Below are positions 41,339 through 50,300 of a DNA stretch of 64,000 nt, piece after piece. Position numbers and translations under genes: made by a program. The notes beneath the pieces were generated by a model. The model searched no databases and was not told the DNA's origin. It was given only the letters and a program-made list of their open reading frames with translations. The stretch covers positions 1 through 64,000 of the forward strand of contig NZ_AUEZ01000045.1 of NCBI RefSeq assembly GCF_000426245.1, in the 5' to 3' direction. This stretch comes from Bradyrhizobium sp. Ai1a-2 (GTDB lineage Bacteria; Pseudomonadota; Alphaproteobacteria; Rhizobiales; Xanthobacteraceae). Each line of letters begins with the position of its first letter. Position 1 is the stretch's first letter.

Positions 41339-41962
41339 GCACTCATGCGCGAGCGTGGCCGCATAGCTCTCCGCGTCGCGGAAGGTCTCGAACGGTGGCA
41401 TCTGGATGAGGTCGAGCGATGGCGCGAAGAACGCCTTGTCGCCGCCGTGCCGGATGGTCGCGCCGGTGTTAGCGAAGAACGTGTCCACGTGCGCGATGCG
41501 CTGCGCCGGCGGCGTGCTCGGAGCAGGGCGCGAGTAGTAGTGGTCGGGCAGGCCGTCGATCTGATCGACGCAGAACACGGTGTAGGCCCGCAGGAACGGC
41601 ACGGTCCGCTCGACGTCGTCGCCGTTATCGTCCGTCTCGATCTTACTGATCCGGTTTGCGTAGACGACCATGGTTCCGCTCTCGCCCTTGCGGACGTGGC
41701 CGCCGAGCTCGAGAGATTGCTTGAATGTCATCCAAATCGACGACGTGAAGCCGCGCGATACGGCTTCCGACCAAAGCAGCACGACGTTGATGCCTTGGTA
41801 GGGCATCCCGTTGTGGCGAAGTGGCCGCGTAATGCACCCACCTGCGTTGACCGTATTCCACGGCCTGACCCACGGCCGCACGCCGCGCTCCAGGTTCGCG
41901 ACGATGCGATCGGTGATACGCGCGTAGATGTCGGCGCGCGGTTTTCCTTCGTTCCTGCTCAT
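41333..41962 (-). pseudogene. ardC: ardC, 5' part (N-terminal domain up to the zinc motif)
   Basis: From ATG 41,962: MSRNEGKPRADIYARITDRI, then NTVNAGGCITRPLRHNGMPY, WMTFKQSLELGGHVRKGESG, and finally SYAATLAHECVH at 41,333. This is the ArdC N-terminal ssDNA-binding domain followed by the start of the peptidase-like domain. The RIT element interrupts it right at the HECVH zinc motif. If translated, it would run on into the element for about 19 more codons. The ATG is chosen by family start; the leader upstream is GC-rich and long. Confidence 0.88.
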
Positions 41963-42224
41963 TTCGATGACCTCCGTCTCGGAGGCCGCGCCTGCCGCGG
42001 CCCCTCGCGGGTTCCGCCGCGGCGGCACTAAGGCGCTCGCGCACCCGGCCGGGCCGCAGCGCAGCGGAGGACGGCGCAGCCATTGCGCGGGCGCCGTATC
42101 CGCCGCACGGACCACCGAGCGGGAGGGGCCACGCTGGCGCGACGCGCCGTTTTTCTTGTTGGATTTGCCGGCGACACGAAAAAGGGCCGGTCTCGCGACC
42201 AGCCCTCGCAGCAGCAACATGTGG

Positions 42225-42248
42225 AAGGCGGGGCCGAGGCCCCGCCTT
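42225..42248. terminator. Terminator-like hairpin
   Basis: AAGGCGGGGCC-GA-GGCCCCGCCTT, 11 perfect pairs, just after the stop of the 42,254-42,841 gene on the minus strand and ahead of the ardC leader. Confidence 0.6.
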
Positions 42249-42253
42249 GAGGT

Positions 42254-42841
42254 CTACTCGAAGACCGCCATCTGAGCCGCGGCGGCCTTCTTAGTGACAG
42301 TTTCGCCGGCGTGCTCGACCTGCCGCTCGAAGGGCTTCCAGGGCTCGCCGATAACCTGCTCGTAGGCGGCGACGGCACCCTCAGCGACCATGCGAAGCGC
42401 GTGAGCCTGCGCGCCCATGTCGGCGGCGAATTCACGCTTGCGCTGTGCCTGGCTATCGAAGCCGACCGGACCATCGAGGTCCTCATCGCGGCTGTCGTTG
42501 GCGAGCTTGGCGGTGGCATCTCGCGCTTCAGTGACTGCTCGGGTGTAGAACTGGCCGGCGCCGTGCGCCGATCCGACATAAGCACCGACGATCCGTTGAA
42601 GGTGGATTTGCATGGCGCGTTCGCTCAGGCCATCCTTGAGCGCGTCGGCGGTTTCGACGATGAGCCGCTCATGCAGATCTCGGATACCGTCGCTGTCCAG
42701 GATTGCGAGGCCGAAGCTTTCGGAGATGCGCTGCGCCTGCGCCGAGTCGGGACAGGCGAGCCGGACCATCTCGAGCGTGGTGTCCTTGCGAAGCGGGATG
42801 ACACGGGCGCTGGCGCGAGAGGAACGAGCAGTTTTGGTCAT
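42254..42841 (-). CDS. Conserved rhizobial plasmid protein, 195 residues
   Basis: Starts MTKTARSSRASARVIPLRKD at 42,841. It is basic at the N-terminus, then mostly helical (LHERLIVETADALKDGLSER, QIHLQRIVGAYVGSAHGAGQ). I recognise it as a protein that often sits between ardC and parB-like genes on rhizobial plasmids, but know no function. The terminator hairpin at 42,225-42,248 closes it. Confidence 0.65.
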   Translation of the reverse strand: MTKTARSSRASARVIPLRKDTTLEMVRLACPDSAQAQRISESFGLAILDSDGIRDLHERLIVETADALKDGLSERAMQIHLQRIVGAYVGSAHGAGQFYTRAVTEARDATAKLANDSRDEDLDGPVGFDSQAQRKREFAADMGAQAHALRMVAEGAVAAYEQVIGEPWKPFERQVEHAGETVTKKAAAAQMAVFE

Positions 42842-43237
42842 GGTGAGATCCTTTCTCGGTTTCGCCTTGAGAGCGTTCGGCCCTTTGCCAGCGCTCCCTT
42901 GGGTGCGGTCGACCAGAACCGGCCTCAGCGGGCCGCTTCAGGGGGCGGCGGCTGCCAAGGCGAGCATGGGTGAGTTGCGGGCGAGCGGGCCCTCAGGCCT
43001 GCGAAGCACGCGACCAACCATCGCGAGACGGCGGCCGCCGATCGCCTCGCGACTTGCCCTTGAAGCGGACCGCGGCCGGTTCAGACCGCAGCATAAACCG
43101 AGGGAGCGCCGGCCAAGGGGCAGCGAGCCGCCGAAACCGTGAGGGGTCGGGCCAAACCTGCTGAACTCTCCGTCTCGACATGAAGTGTCCGCGCGCGCCG
43201 CTCGCGCTCCAATAGGTGGATCGTTCGTCTCTCACCG
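42842..43237. other. About 400 bases, leader of the 42,841 gene and spacer
   Basis: GC-rich leader-like DNA, of the same kind as upstream of the DUF736, ArdC and ParB-like genes. No reliable coding sequence. Confidence 0.4.
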
Positions 43238-43558
43238 TCACGCAGCGGAAACGCGATGGTGCGTCCGAAATTCAGCGATTGCCGTCTCCTGCCGATCGAG
43301 CTTCCGCGCGAGAGCATCGATCTCGTTGCGACGGGCCAAGGCGAGCTCCGCGACATGCTGCTGAAACAGCCGCTCATCCGCATTCGTCCAGCTCGATGCG
43401 GTCCGGCGGTGCTGCCGGCTCTTCGCCCGGTCGGTGTTTGTCAGCCGTTCGGCTCGTGCGGCGATCTGACGTTCGATGACGCCCAGATGGCGCTTCGTCT
43501 CGGCTTGCTCGGCTTCCATGCGCGTGAGCAGGAGACGTCGGTCCGGGGGCTCGATCAT
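43238..43558 (-). CDS. Hypothetical coiled-coil protein, 106 residues
   Basis: Starts MIEPPDRRLLLTRMEAEQAE. It is highly charged and helical, with two heptad-rich stretches (HLGVIERQIAARAERL and LARRNEIDALARKLDRQET). The start shares a base with the stop of the previous gene, so it is the last gene of a tightly coupled run from 45,310. No function known. Confidence 0.55.
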   Translation of the reverse strand: MIEPPDRRLLLTRMEAEQAETKRHLGVIERQIAARAERLTNTDRAKSRQHRRTASSWTNADERLFQQHVAELALARRNEIDALARKLDRQETAIAEFRTHHRVSAA

Positions 43559-43779
43559 TACACCGTCCCCGTAGACGATAAGGGGACGGCGGCATTCGGC
43601 ATGTAGACGCTCGACGACGGGATGGCGTCGCCGACGGCCGCACAGTCGATGAGCGCTGACTTGGCGCCGGCGTGCTTGCGCATCTCTGCGAGGATGCCAT
43701 CGCGTGCGCCGGCGATGGCGCTTGCGGGATTATGGTGGACATGCGCGAGGAGATTCACGGCGACAAGGTCGGCCTTCAT
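43558..43779 (-). CDS. Hypothetical protein, 73 residues
   Basis: Starts MKADLVAVNLLAHVHHNPAS. No known domain. It overlaps both neighbours by one to four bases (ATGA at 43,776-43,779), which supports it as a real gene in the operon. Confidence 0.5.
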   Translation of the reverse strand: MKADLVAVNLLAHVHHNPASAIAGARDGILAEMRKHAGAKSALIDCAAVGDAIPSSSVYMPNAAVPLSSTGTV

Positions 43780-43979
43780 GACTGCCCCTCCTTTCTGTCA
43801 GCATCGGCCGGGCTAGGCTGCGGCGCGTGGATGGACGCCCGCACGGCGCGCCTCCAGGCATCGGAGCCAGTGAAGTGCCGTCTCAGCCGGGAATGCCAGA
43901 CAACAAGGACCGGCGTGTCGCCGTCCTCGTCAGTCGCCGCAAACCAACCGAAAGCTTTGGCAATGAGGGGCCAGGGCAT
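43776..43979 (-). CDS. Hypothetical protein, 67 residues
   Basis: Starts MPWPLIAKAFGWFAATDEDG. Short, with a tryptophan-rich middle (LVVWHSRLRRHFTGSDAWRR). Not recognised. It begins three bases after the 43,983 gene ends and overlaps the next gene. Confidence 0.5.
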   Translation of the reverse strand: MPWPLIAKAFGWFAATDEDGDTPVLVVWHSRLRRHFTGSDAWRRAVRASIHAPQPSPADADRKEGQS

Positions 43980-43982
43980 GGG

Positions 43983-44846
43983 TCACCTCCATCCGGCGAA
44001 GTCCGACGCGCCGCCGTAGAGTTGATGGCGCGCCTCATCGATCACGAAGCCGAAGCGGCCGACGTGATACTCGCCGGAGGGGACGAGGAAGCGGCGCTCC
44101 TCAGTTCCGGGCCCGCGCTTCCCGCCGAGCGTCGCAACGACCTCGACGAAGCCGCTCTCGTGCTTGGACGTGATGGCAGATACGACGACCCAGTCACGTG
44201 CATGCGCGTGGTCGAAGGCGCGGCGATCCTTTTCGCGGGACTCGCCTGGCTGGAGGGTCGTGCCAAAGATCATCTCCCAGGCGTCGGGCCAGCTGTCCTT
44301 GATCGTTCTCTCGGCGCAGCGGCGTTCAAACGCCGTGAAGAGATGCGGGAAGGTGATCGCCACGGCGGCCCATTCGGCGTCTTCTTCGTACCAGCCGCCC
44401 TTTGAGCGGAGCATGGCATGGACCCTGCGGTTGCGCTCGGCCGAGAGGTGGAAGCCGCCGTGGCCCGCGGTCGAGTGGCAGACGACCCCGTCGGCGTAGA
44501 GGGTGGCTGCTTGTGAGGCCCCCCATGGCGTGGTCGCCGCGGACCGCAAGTGTCTGCGGCCGAGCGCACGCTTTTCGCGCTGATGCTCGGCGTTTTCAGC
44601 AACCTTCGATCGGAATGCCGCCTCGTCCGCCAGCGCGCCGGAATGGCCGTAGAAGTCGGCGCGGTGCCATTCCACGATCGGCCGGCCGATGCGCCAGCCC
44701 GATGCGAGATAGTGCCCGCCGCCGCGCGCCTGCAGCATAGCGAAGGCGGTTTCGCCCACGCGGGCTGCGAGGAAACCCTCGGCACTGCGTCCGTACTCGA
44801 CCTCCGGGTTTCCGGAGCTCACGTCCTGCGGGAGAGAAGCCTTCAT
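43983..44846 (-). CDS. Conserved plasmid protein, 287 residues (possibly DUF7007)
   Basis: From ATG 44,846 (MKASLPQDVSSGNPEVEYGR), which overlaps the stop of the upstream gene by four bases. The middle contains TPWGASQAATLYADGVVCHS then TAGHGGFHLSAERNRRVH, and the end HVGRFGFVIDEARHQLYGGA. I associate this wording with the DUF7007 family of rhizobial plasmids, without certainty. The function is unknown. The frame is open to 44,936, but the overlap decides the start. Confidence 0.65.
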   Translation of the reverse strand: MKASLPQDVSSGNPEVEYGRSAEGFLAARVGETAFAMLQARGGGHYLASGWRIGRPIVEWHRADFYGHSGALADEAAFRSKVAENAEHQREKRALGRRHLRSAATTPWGASQAATLYADGVVCHSTAGHGGFHLSAERNRRVHAMLRSKGGWYEEDAEWAAVAITFPHLFTAFERRCAERTIKDSWPDAWEMIFGTTLQPGESREKDRRAFDHAHARDWVVVSAITSKHESGFVEVVATLGGKRGPGTEERRFLVPSGEYHVGRFGFVIDEARHQLYGGASDFAGWR

Positions 44847-45310
44847 GCTGCCCTCCCTTCGACGGCGTCCGCGCCGACCTCGTCGGCAGTCACTTCGTGG
44901 AGCACCGCACCCGGATAGCCGTGGCGTGACAGCCACTCCTTCGCGTCGGCCTCATTGGTCGCGAGATAGACGAGCTCGCCGCCGGCACGGTCGAGCACGC
45001 GGACGGAGCCGACGGCTGGACGTTCGACGACGGTGAAATGCAGCTTCGCCTCTAGTGAGAACGTCCGGTGGACGCGAATGGCGATGACGCCGCTGGCGCC
45101 GTAGTCCGCCTCGTGCAGGGTGAAAAAGGCCGACAGCGAGACATTGCCGACGCCTCGTCCGCCCTGCTTTCGGATCAGGCGGCCTTTGCTGTTGCTGGAC
45201 TGCCAGGCGGCGAGCTTCTTCCTGAAGCGCGCCGGCGGCTGCGGCGTTCCGTCGGACCAGGCTATGATCGAGCCTATAGGTGCATTGTCGAAGATCGTGT
45301 GCGCGGACAT
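44843..45310 (-). CDS. Hypothetical protein, 155 residues
   Basis: From ATG 45,310 (MSAHTIFDNAPIGSIIAWSD). It is beta-rich (FFTLHEADYGASGVIAIRVH, KLHFTVVERPAVGSVRVLDR) and soluble. I recognise it only as a frequent neighbour of the next gene on such plasmids. It is first of the run of five coupled genes down to 43,238, about 95 bases after the ParB-like gene. Confidence 0.6.
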   Translation of the reverse strand: MSAHTIFDNAPIGSIIAWSDGTPQPPARFRKKLAAWQSSNSKGRLIRKQGGRGVGNVSLSAFFTLHEADYGASGVIAIRVHRTFSLEAKLHFTVVERPAVGSVRVLDRAGGELVYLATNEADAKEWLSRHGYPGAVLHEVTADEVGADAVEGRAA

Positions 45311-45404
45311 CGTGTCCTCCTTGTTTGCGCGTGCGTGGAAACAGCACCGCCGCCGGCAGGAACCGGCGGCGGGAGATCGCTTCGGAGAGGGAAGTCGGGT
45401 GCGG

Positions 45405-47090
45405 CTACTCGGCCGCCTCCCTGAACGCCTCAGCGTCGGCGTCGCCGTCGGCGCGCTCGTCGCCCTCGCCGTCCACGTCCTCATCGGTTTCACTTTCGTC
45501 GTCCGGGGCGGCCGAGCCGGACGACAGCCACTCGGCGAGCTTCGTCGCATCCGGCGCGAACAGCGCGGCTGGGTGAACGAAGTGGCCTTCCTTGAAGTGC
45601 TCGACGAGCGCGGCGCGTGTGTCCTTCACGCGCTGGCGCGGCAGGACGGGCGTGTCCTTGCACGAGGCCTCGAGCGCTGGGCGCGACAGGCAGGACAGGA
45701 AGTCCTCCGCGCCCATATTCGGCAGGAAGGTGTCCGCGCCGACCACCGCGCCCGCGACGCGGGCGACGATGCCGCTATTGGTGGCGTTCTCCCGGCACGA
45801 GAACACGTCGACCAGCATGTTGCGCGCCGCGACACGCAGTGTGTCCATGTCGAAGGAGAGTTTGCCGTCGGCGTCGAATAGCGCCGCCGCGTTCTTCGCA
45901 AGCCGGCTGTGGCCGTAATAGATCCCACCGCTTGCCGTCGTCACAGAGACGTTCTGGCCTGCGAAAGCGAGGATCAGCAGCGCCATCAGCGTGTCGTCCT
46001 CGATCGGAGCGCGGCCGAGCGCCTCGCGCAGCGCGTCGGTGCGGTAGTCGCCGATCATCTCGACGCCCTTGCGCGTCACGTCGGGCCGTGACTTCGAGAC
46101 CTCGCCGACATCGTCCGGAGCGTTGTCCGATCCTGCGCCGATCTGGCCTTTCGGCTTCTTCGCCGCAGGCATGCGGCAGTGCACGGTCTGCACACGGCCG
46201 TCGCGGTCGAGATACATCGCTGTGCAGTCGGATTTCGCCGGCTTGCCGTAGACCCGCTCAGCCTTCGGCGGCAGCTTCACCTCACCATGGTTGGTGGCCT
46301 CCGCGATAATGCCCTTCTTCGGCAGGTTGTTCGCCATCCACTCCTGCTGGGCACCGAGGAACGCCTCAACGTCCGTGGTATAACGGCTATCCTCGTCAGC
46401 CGGAGCAAACAGGTCCTCGACCCACTGGATTCCGTAAGCCTGCGCAAGGTCGTCTCCGAAGCTCGCGTGGCGCGCGTGCATGCGGGTCTTCTGCAACGCT
46501 TGTGCGACACTCCACCACGAGACCTGCGGATCTGCCTTCGACGGCTTGTGCTTCTTCCAGACCTCCTTCTGCTCGGCGAGCGAGGCTGCGGCGATGGTGC
46601 GGAGCTGCTGCTCGTTCGGCATATCGCCCTTGGCCATGTGGTCGAGCATGGCGGGAAGCACGTTCGCCAGCAGACGCAACTTCTTGATCTGACGCAGCGG
46701 CAGTGCGAGCGCGACGCCGATCGCCTCCTCGGTCCAGCCGAGCGCGACCAGGCGCTCGATCGCACGCCACTGATCGACCGGGTTCAGCGCCTCGCGGGCG
46801 ATATTCTCGATCATCGAGCGCATGGCGCCGTTGTCGTTCGCAGCCTCGTCGACAAGCACGTGGATCTCCTCGAGACCGGCGGCGATTGCCTGCTTCACCC
46901 GGCGGTGGCCGGCGTTGATGACGTAGCCATTGCCACCGGCTGTCTCGGGCGTGATGACGGGCGGCTGGACGATACCAACAGCCTTGATTGTCGCGAGCAA
47001 CAGCGCGTCGGCCTGCGGCGTCGACTTCGTCTGGCGCATGCGATCGGGGTTCTCTCTCAGCGCGCGCGGATCGACCTTGATGAGTTGCAT
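45405..47090 (-). CDS. Large ParB-like (ParB/RepB/Spo0J N-domain) protein
   Basis: 561 residues from ATG 47,090 (MQLIKVDPRALRENPDRMRQ). ParB N-domain: VQPPVITP, NAGHRRVKQAIAAGL, MRSMIENIAREALNPVDQWR. HTH part: GWTEEAIGVALALPLRQIKK. The long C-terminal region (residues 200-500) has no known fold for me and ends in a very acidic tail. Such proteins accompany the methylase-helicase upstream on rhizobial plasmids and differ from true partition ParBs. They may act as CTP-dependent or nuclease-like plasmid factors. It has no ParA partner next to it. Confidence 0.8.
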   Translation of the reverse strand: MQLIKVDPRALRENPDRMRQTKSTPQADALLLATIKAVGIVQPPVITPETAGGNGYVINAGHRRVKQAIAAGLEEIHVLVDEAANDNGAMRSMIENIAREALNPVDQWRAIERLVALGWTEEAIGVALALPLRQIKKLRLLANVLPAMLDHMAKGDMPNEQQLRTIAAASLAEQKEVWKKHKPSKADPQVSWWSVAQALQKTRMHARHASFGDDLAQAYGIQWVEDLFAPADEDSRYTTDVEAFLGAQQEWMANNLPKKGIIAEATNHGEVKLPPKAERVYGKPAKSDCTAMYLDRDGRVQTVHCRMPAAKKPKGQIGAGSDNAPDDVGEVSKSRPDVTRKGVEMIGDYRTDALREALGRAPIEDDTLMALLILAFAGQNVSVTTASGGIYYGHSRLAKNAAALFDADGKLSFDMDTLRVAARNMLVDVFSCRENATNSGIVARVAGAVVGADTFLPNMGAEDFLSCLSRPALEASCKDTPVLPRQRVKDTRAALVEHFKEGHFVHPAALFAPDATKLAEWLSSGSAAPDDESETDEDVDGEGDERADGDADAEAFREAAE

Positions 47091-47347
47091 GGGAACACTC
47101 CTTTGGAGTTGCGGACCGACGCTGCCGGCCCTTTCTCGTCTTCTTCCCGAAGACACCCCTGGGCCCTGCGGAGCGGGCGGGCCGGTGCAACTGCGGCCGA
47201 GCATCCCTGCCCGGCGGGACCAGCAGGGCCTACGCCCTGCGCAGGACGACGGGTTGGGATCGCGCAGGCGGCGGTTGAGCGCGGCGTCGACGACCCGCCC
47301 GATCTGCGAGCGGGCCTTCTCCATTTCTCTTTCTTCTCATTCTCTAT

Positions 47348-50300
47348 TCACGCGGCCGCGGCGATCTCCCGGGTGCCTTCGCCGTCCTCCGCCAACGCCT
47401 TCTCCACCTCGACAAGCTGCCGGCGCTTTTCGGCAAGCTCGCCAGTGAAGGCGAACTCGCCGCCATCGCGCGACTCGTAAGATGCGAGCCGTCGGCGGGC
47501 CTCAGTGAGGCGCTGGCGGTAGCGCTCCCGCTCGCTCTCGAAGTCGGCCAGCGCATGCTCGAGACGGGCGATCGCTCCGAGCGGCGTGACCGTCACCGGC
47601 AACTCGATCTCGTACTCGGCGCCAGTTCGAAGCAGCATGGTGGTGTAGCGATAGCCGTCCCCGCCGAACCGCTCGCCATTGTAAGCGACGTCGAAGCCGC
47701 CGATCGAGGCGATGACGATCTCGCCCTCCTGCTGAAGCTGTACCAGCGTCAGAATTTCCTTCATCAGCGCGCGGCCAGCGAACTTGCGCTCCGCGTATGG
47801 CGTTCCGGTCACCGCCGCGGAGAAGGCGTCACCCGCAGTCGGAACACGACGCTTGATGTCCTGGCCGATCTCGCCGATGCGGCGGTTGGAGAGCTCGATG
47901 TCGCGCTCGGCCTCGCGCATCTGCCGCCGCACTGCGTGCTGGTCGTCGATGTGCGCAGCCCTCAGCCGTTCGAGCCGCGCGATGTCCGCTTCGAGGCCCG
48001 CTTTCTGCATCAAGCGCGGGTCACCCGACGCGATGGCCTTTGCCATGGCGAACTGGTTGGCTTGGCTCTCTCCCATGTCCTCGAGGCGACGGACCGAGGT
48101 CTCGCCGGAAAGCGCGGCGGCGATGAAGCGGGCCTTGCGCTCGTTGTTCTGCCACATCTGCGCATCGAGGCTGCCTTCGGTCGCATCGGCGAAGATGTCT
48201 ATCTCATCGTGCTGGTTGCCCTGCCGCACGATGCGGCCCTCGCGCTGCTCGATCTGCGACGGAAGCCAGGGCACGTCGAGGTGGTGCAAGGCCTTCAGGC
48301 GAAGCTGCGCGTTGACACCGGTGCCCATCGTATCAGACGAGCCGATCAGGAAGCGGACCTTGCCGGCGCGGACGTCGCCGAACAGTCGCTGCTTCGCCTC
48401 CGACTTCTTGTAATCCTGCATGAAGGCGATCTCGCCCGGTGGCACGCCGAGACGGACCACCTCGTCGCGGATCCAGCGGTAGGCGGAGAAGCCGCGGCTC
48501 CTCTCGACGCTGATGGTGCCGAGATCGGAGAAGATCATCTGCGCGGCGCCGGGCAACTCGAAGGGCTTGCCATCCGTGCGCGTGTAGTTGCTCTCGGCTG
48601 TCTCGTTCCAGATGCGGAAGGCATTGCCGACAAGCATGTTCAGCTTGTTGTCGGCCTCGTTGTCGCTATCCGGATTAACCAGACGCAGGTCGATCGCCGC
48701 GTGGCGGCCGTCGGTGATGACCGACAGCAGGATGTCGTCGCCGGGCTCCGGTGCGCGGTCGCGCTCCTCGATCGCCTTGATGCGCTCGCCGAGCTGGATC
48801 TGGTAGCGCTTGAATGCCGGCGACGGCTTTGCAGTGACGATCTGGCGCTTGCCGGTCGAGACCGCCGGCACCTCCACGTACTGGCGCAGGTCATCCGGCA
48901 TCACCACGTCCGCGAAGGAGCGGAACATAGCGATTAGCTCCGGCACGTTGACGAAGGTGGCGAAGCGCGTCACAGGCTTGTATTTGCCGGAGGGCTGAAG
49001 CTCAAGTTCGGTCGTGACATCGCCAAATGTGCTCGCCCAGGCGTCAAACTCGTGCAGGCCGCGCTCGAGGAGCGCATCGTAGCCGAGGTAGCGCTGCACC
49101 GAGAACATCTCGCCGAGCGTGTTGGTGATCGGCGTGCCGGAGGCGAGCACGAGCGCGCGGCCAGGGTTCTTCGTCTCGATGAAGCGAGATTTGACGTAGA
49201 GGTCCCAAGCGCGCTGCGAGCCGTTCGGATCCACACCCTTCAGGGTCGACATATTGGTCGCGAAGGAGAGTTTCCTGAACTCCTGCGCCTCGTCGACGAT
49301 GATCTGGTCGACGCCCATTTCGGAGATGGTCAGCAGATCGTCCTTGCGGGTCGAAAGCGATTCCAGGCGCTCGTGCAAGCCTTCCTTCAATCGCTCGAGG
49401 CGCTTGCGCGAGACGCGGTCGTCACTCTCGACCTTCGTCAGCAGTGTTTCGTAGAGCTCGAGCTCGTCCTGGATCATCTGCTGCTCGAAGGTCGACGGCA
49501 CCGCGATGAAGCGGAACGCGCTGTGAGTAATGATGATCGCGTCCCAGGTCGCGGTCGCAGCGCGCGACAGGAAGCGGTGCCGCTTGTCCTTGGTGAAGTT
49601 GGTCTCGTCGGCGACGAGGATGCGGGCGTTCGGGTAGAGCGCGAGAAACTCGCGTGCGGCCTGTGCCAGGCAGTGCCCCGGAACGACCAACATCGCCTTG
49701 GCAATGAGCCCGAGCCGCCGCTGCTCCATGACGGCGGCGGCCATCGTCATGGTCTTCCCGGCCCCGACCGCGTGCGCCAGGTAGGTCGAGCCGGCCGAGA
49801 CGATACGCCAAATACCGCGCTTCTGGTGCGCATAAAGGACAAAGGCGCCAGAGGCGCCCGGAAGCTTCAGGTGCGAGCCGTCGAAAGCTCTCGGCGCAAT
49901 GTTGTTGAAGCGGTCGTTGTAGACCCGCGCAAGGCGGTCGGTGCGGTCGGGATCGGACCAGATCCAGTGCTGGAAGGCATCCTTGATCTTTTGCAGCTTC
50001 GTCTTGGCGGCTTCGGTGTCGACGACATTGAGGACGCGGCGCTCGCTGTCGCCGTCCTTGACCGTGTCGAAGATCTGCGGGACGCGGCTGTTCAGCGCGT
50101 CGGCGAGAAGCTCGCCGGCGTGCCGGCGGTCGGTGCCCCATTCGGATGTGCCGGCCGCCATCCAGCCGAGCTGGCGGGCCTCCACGGTCCAGGAGGCGAG
50201 TTCGGGCATGTGATAGATCTTGATGTCGGCGTCCATCATCGCCTTCACGAAGGCGATGACGTCGGCGGCCGGAATCCACGGCGCACCCAGCCGCGCAGTG

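Noticed and set aside
46179..47480. A 433-codon plus-strand frame
   Set aside because: Antisense to the ParB-like gene and its leader, with no recognisable protein.
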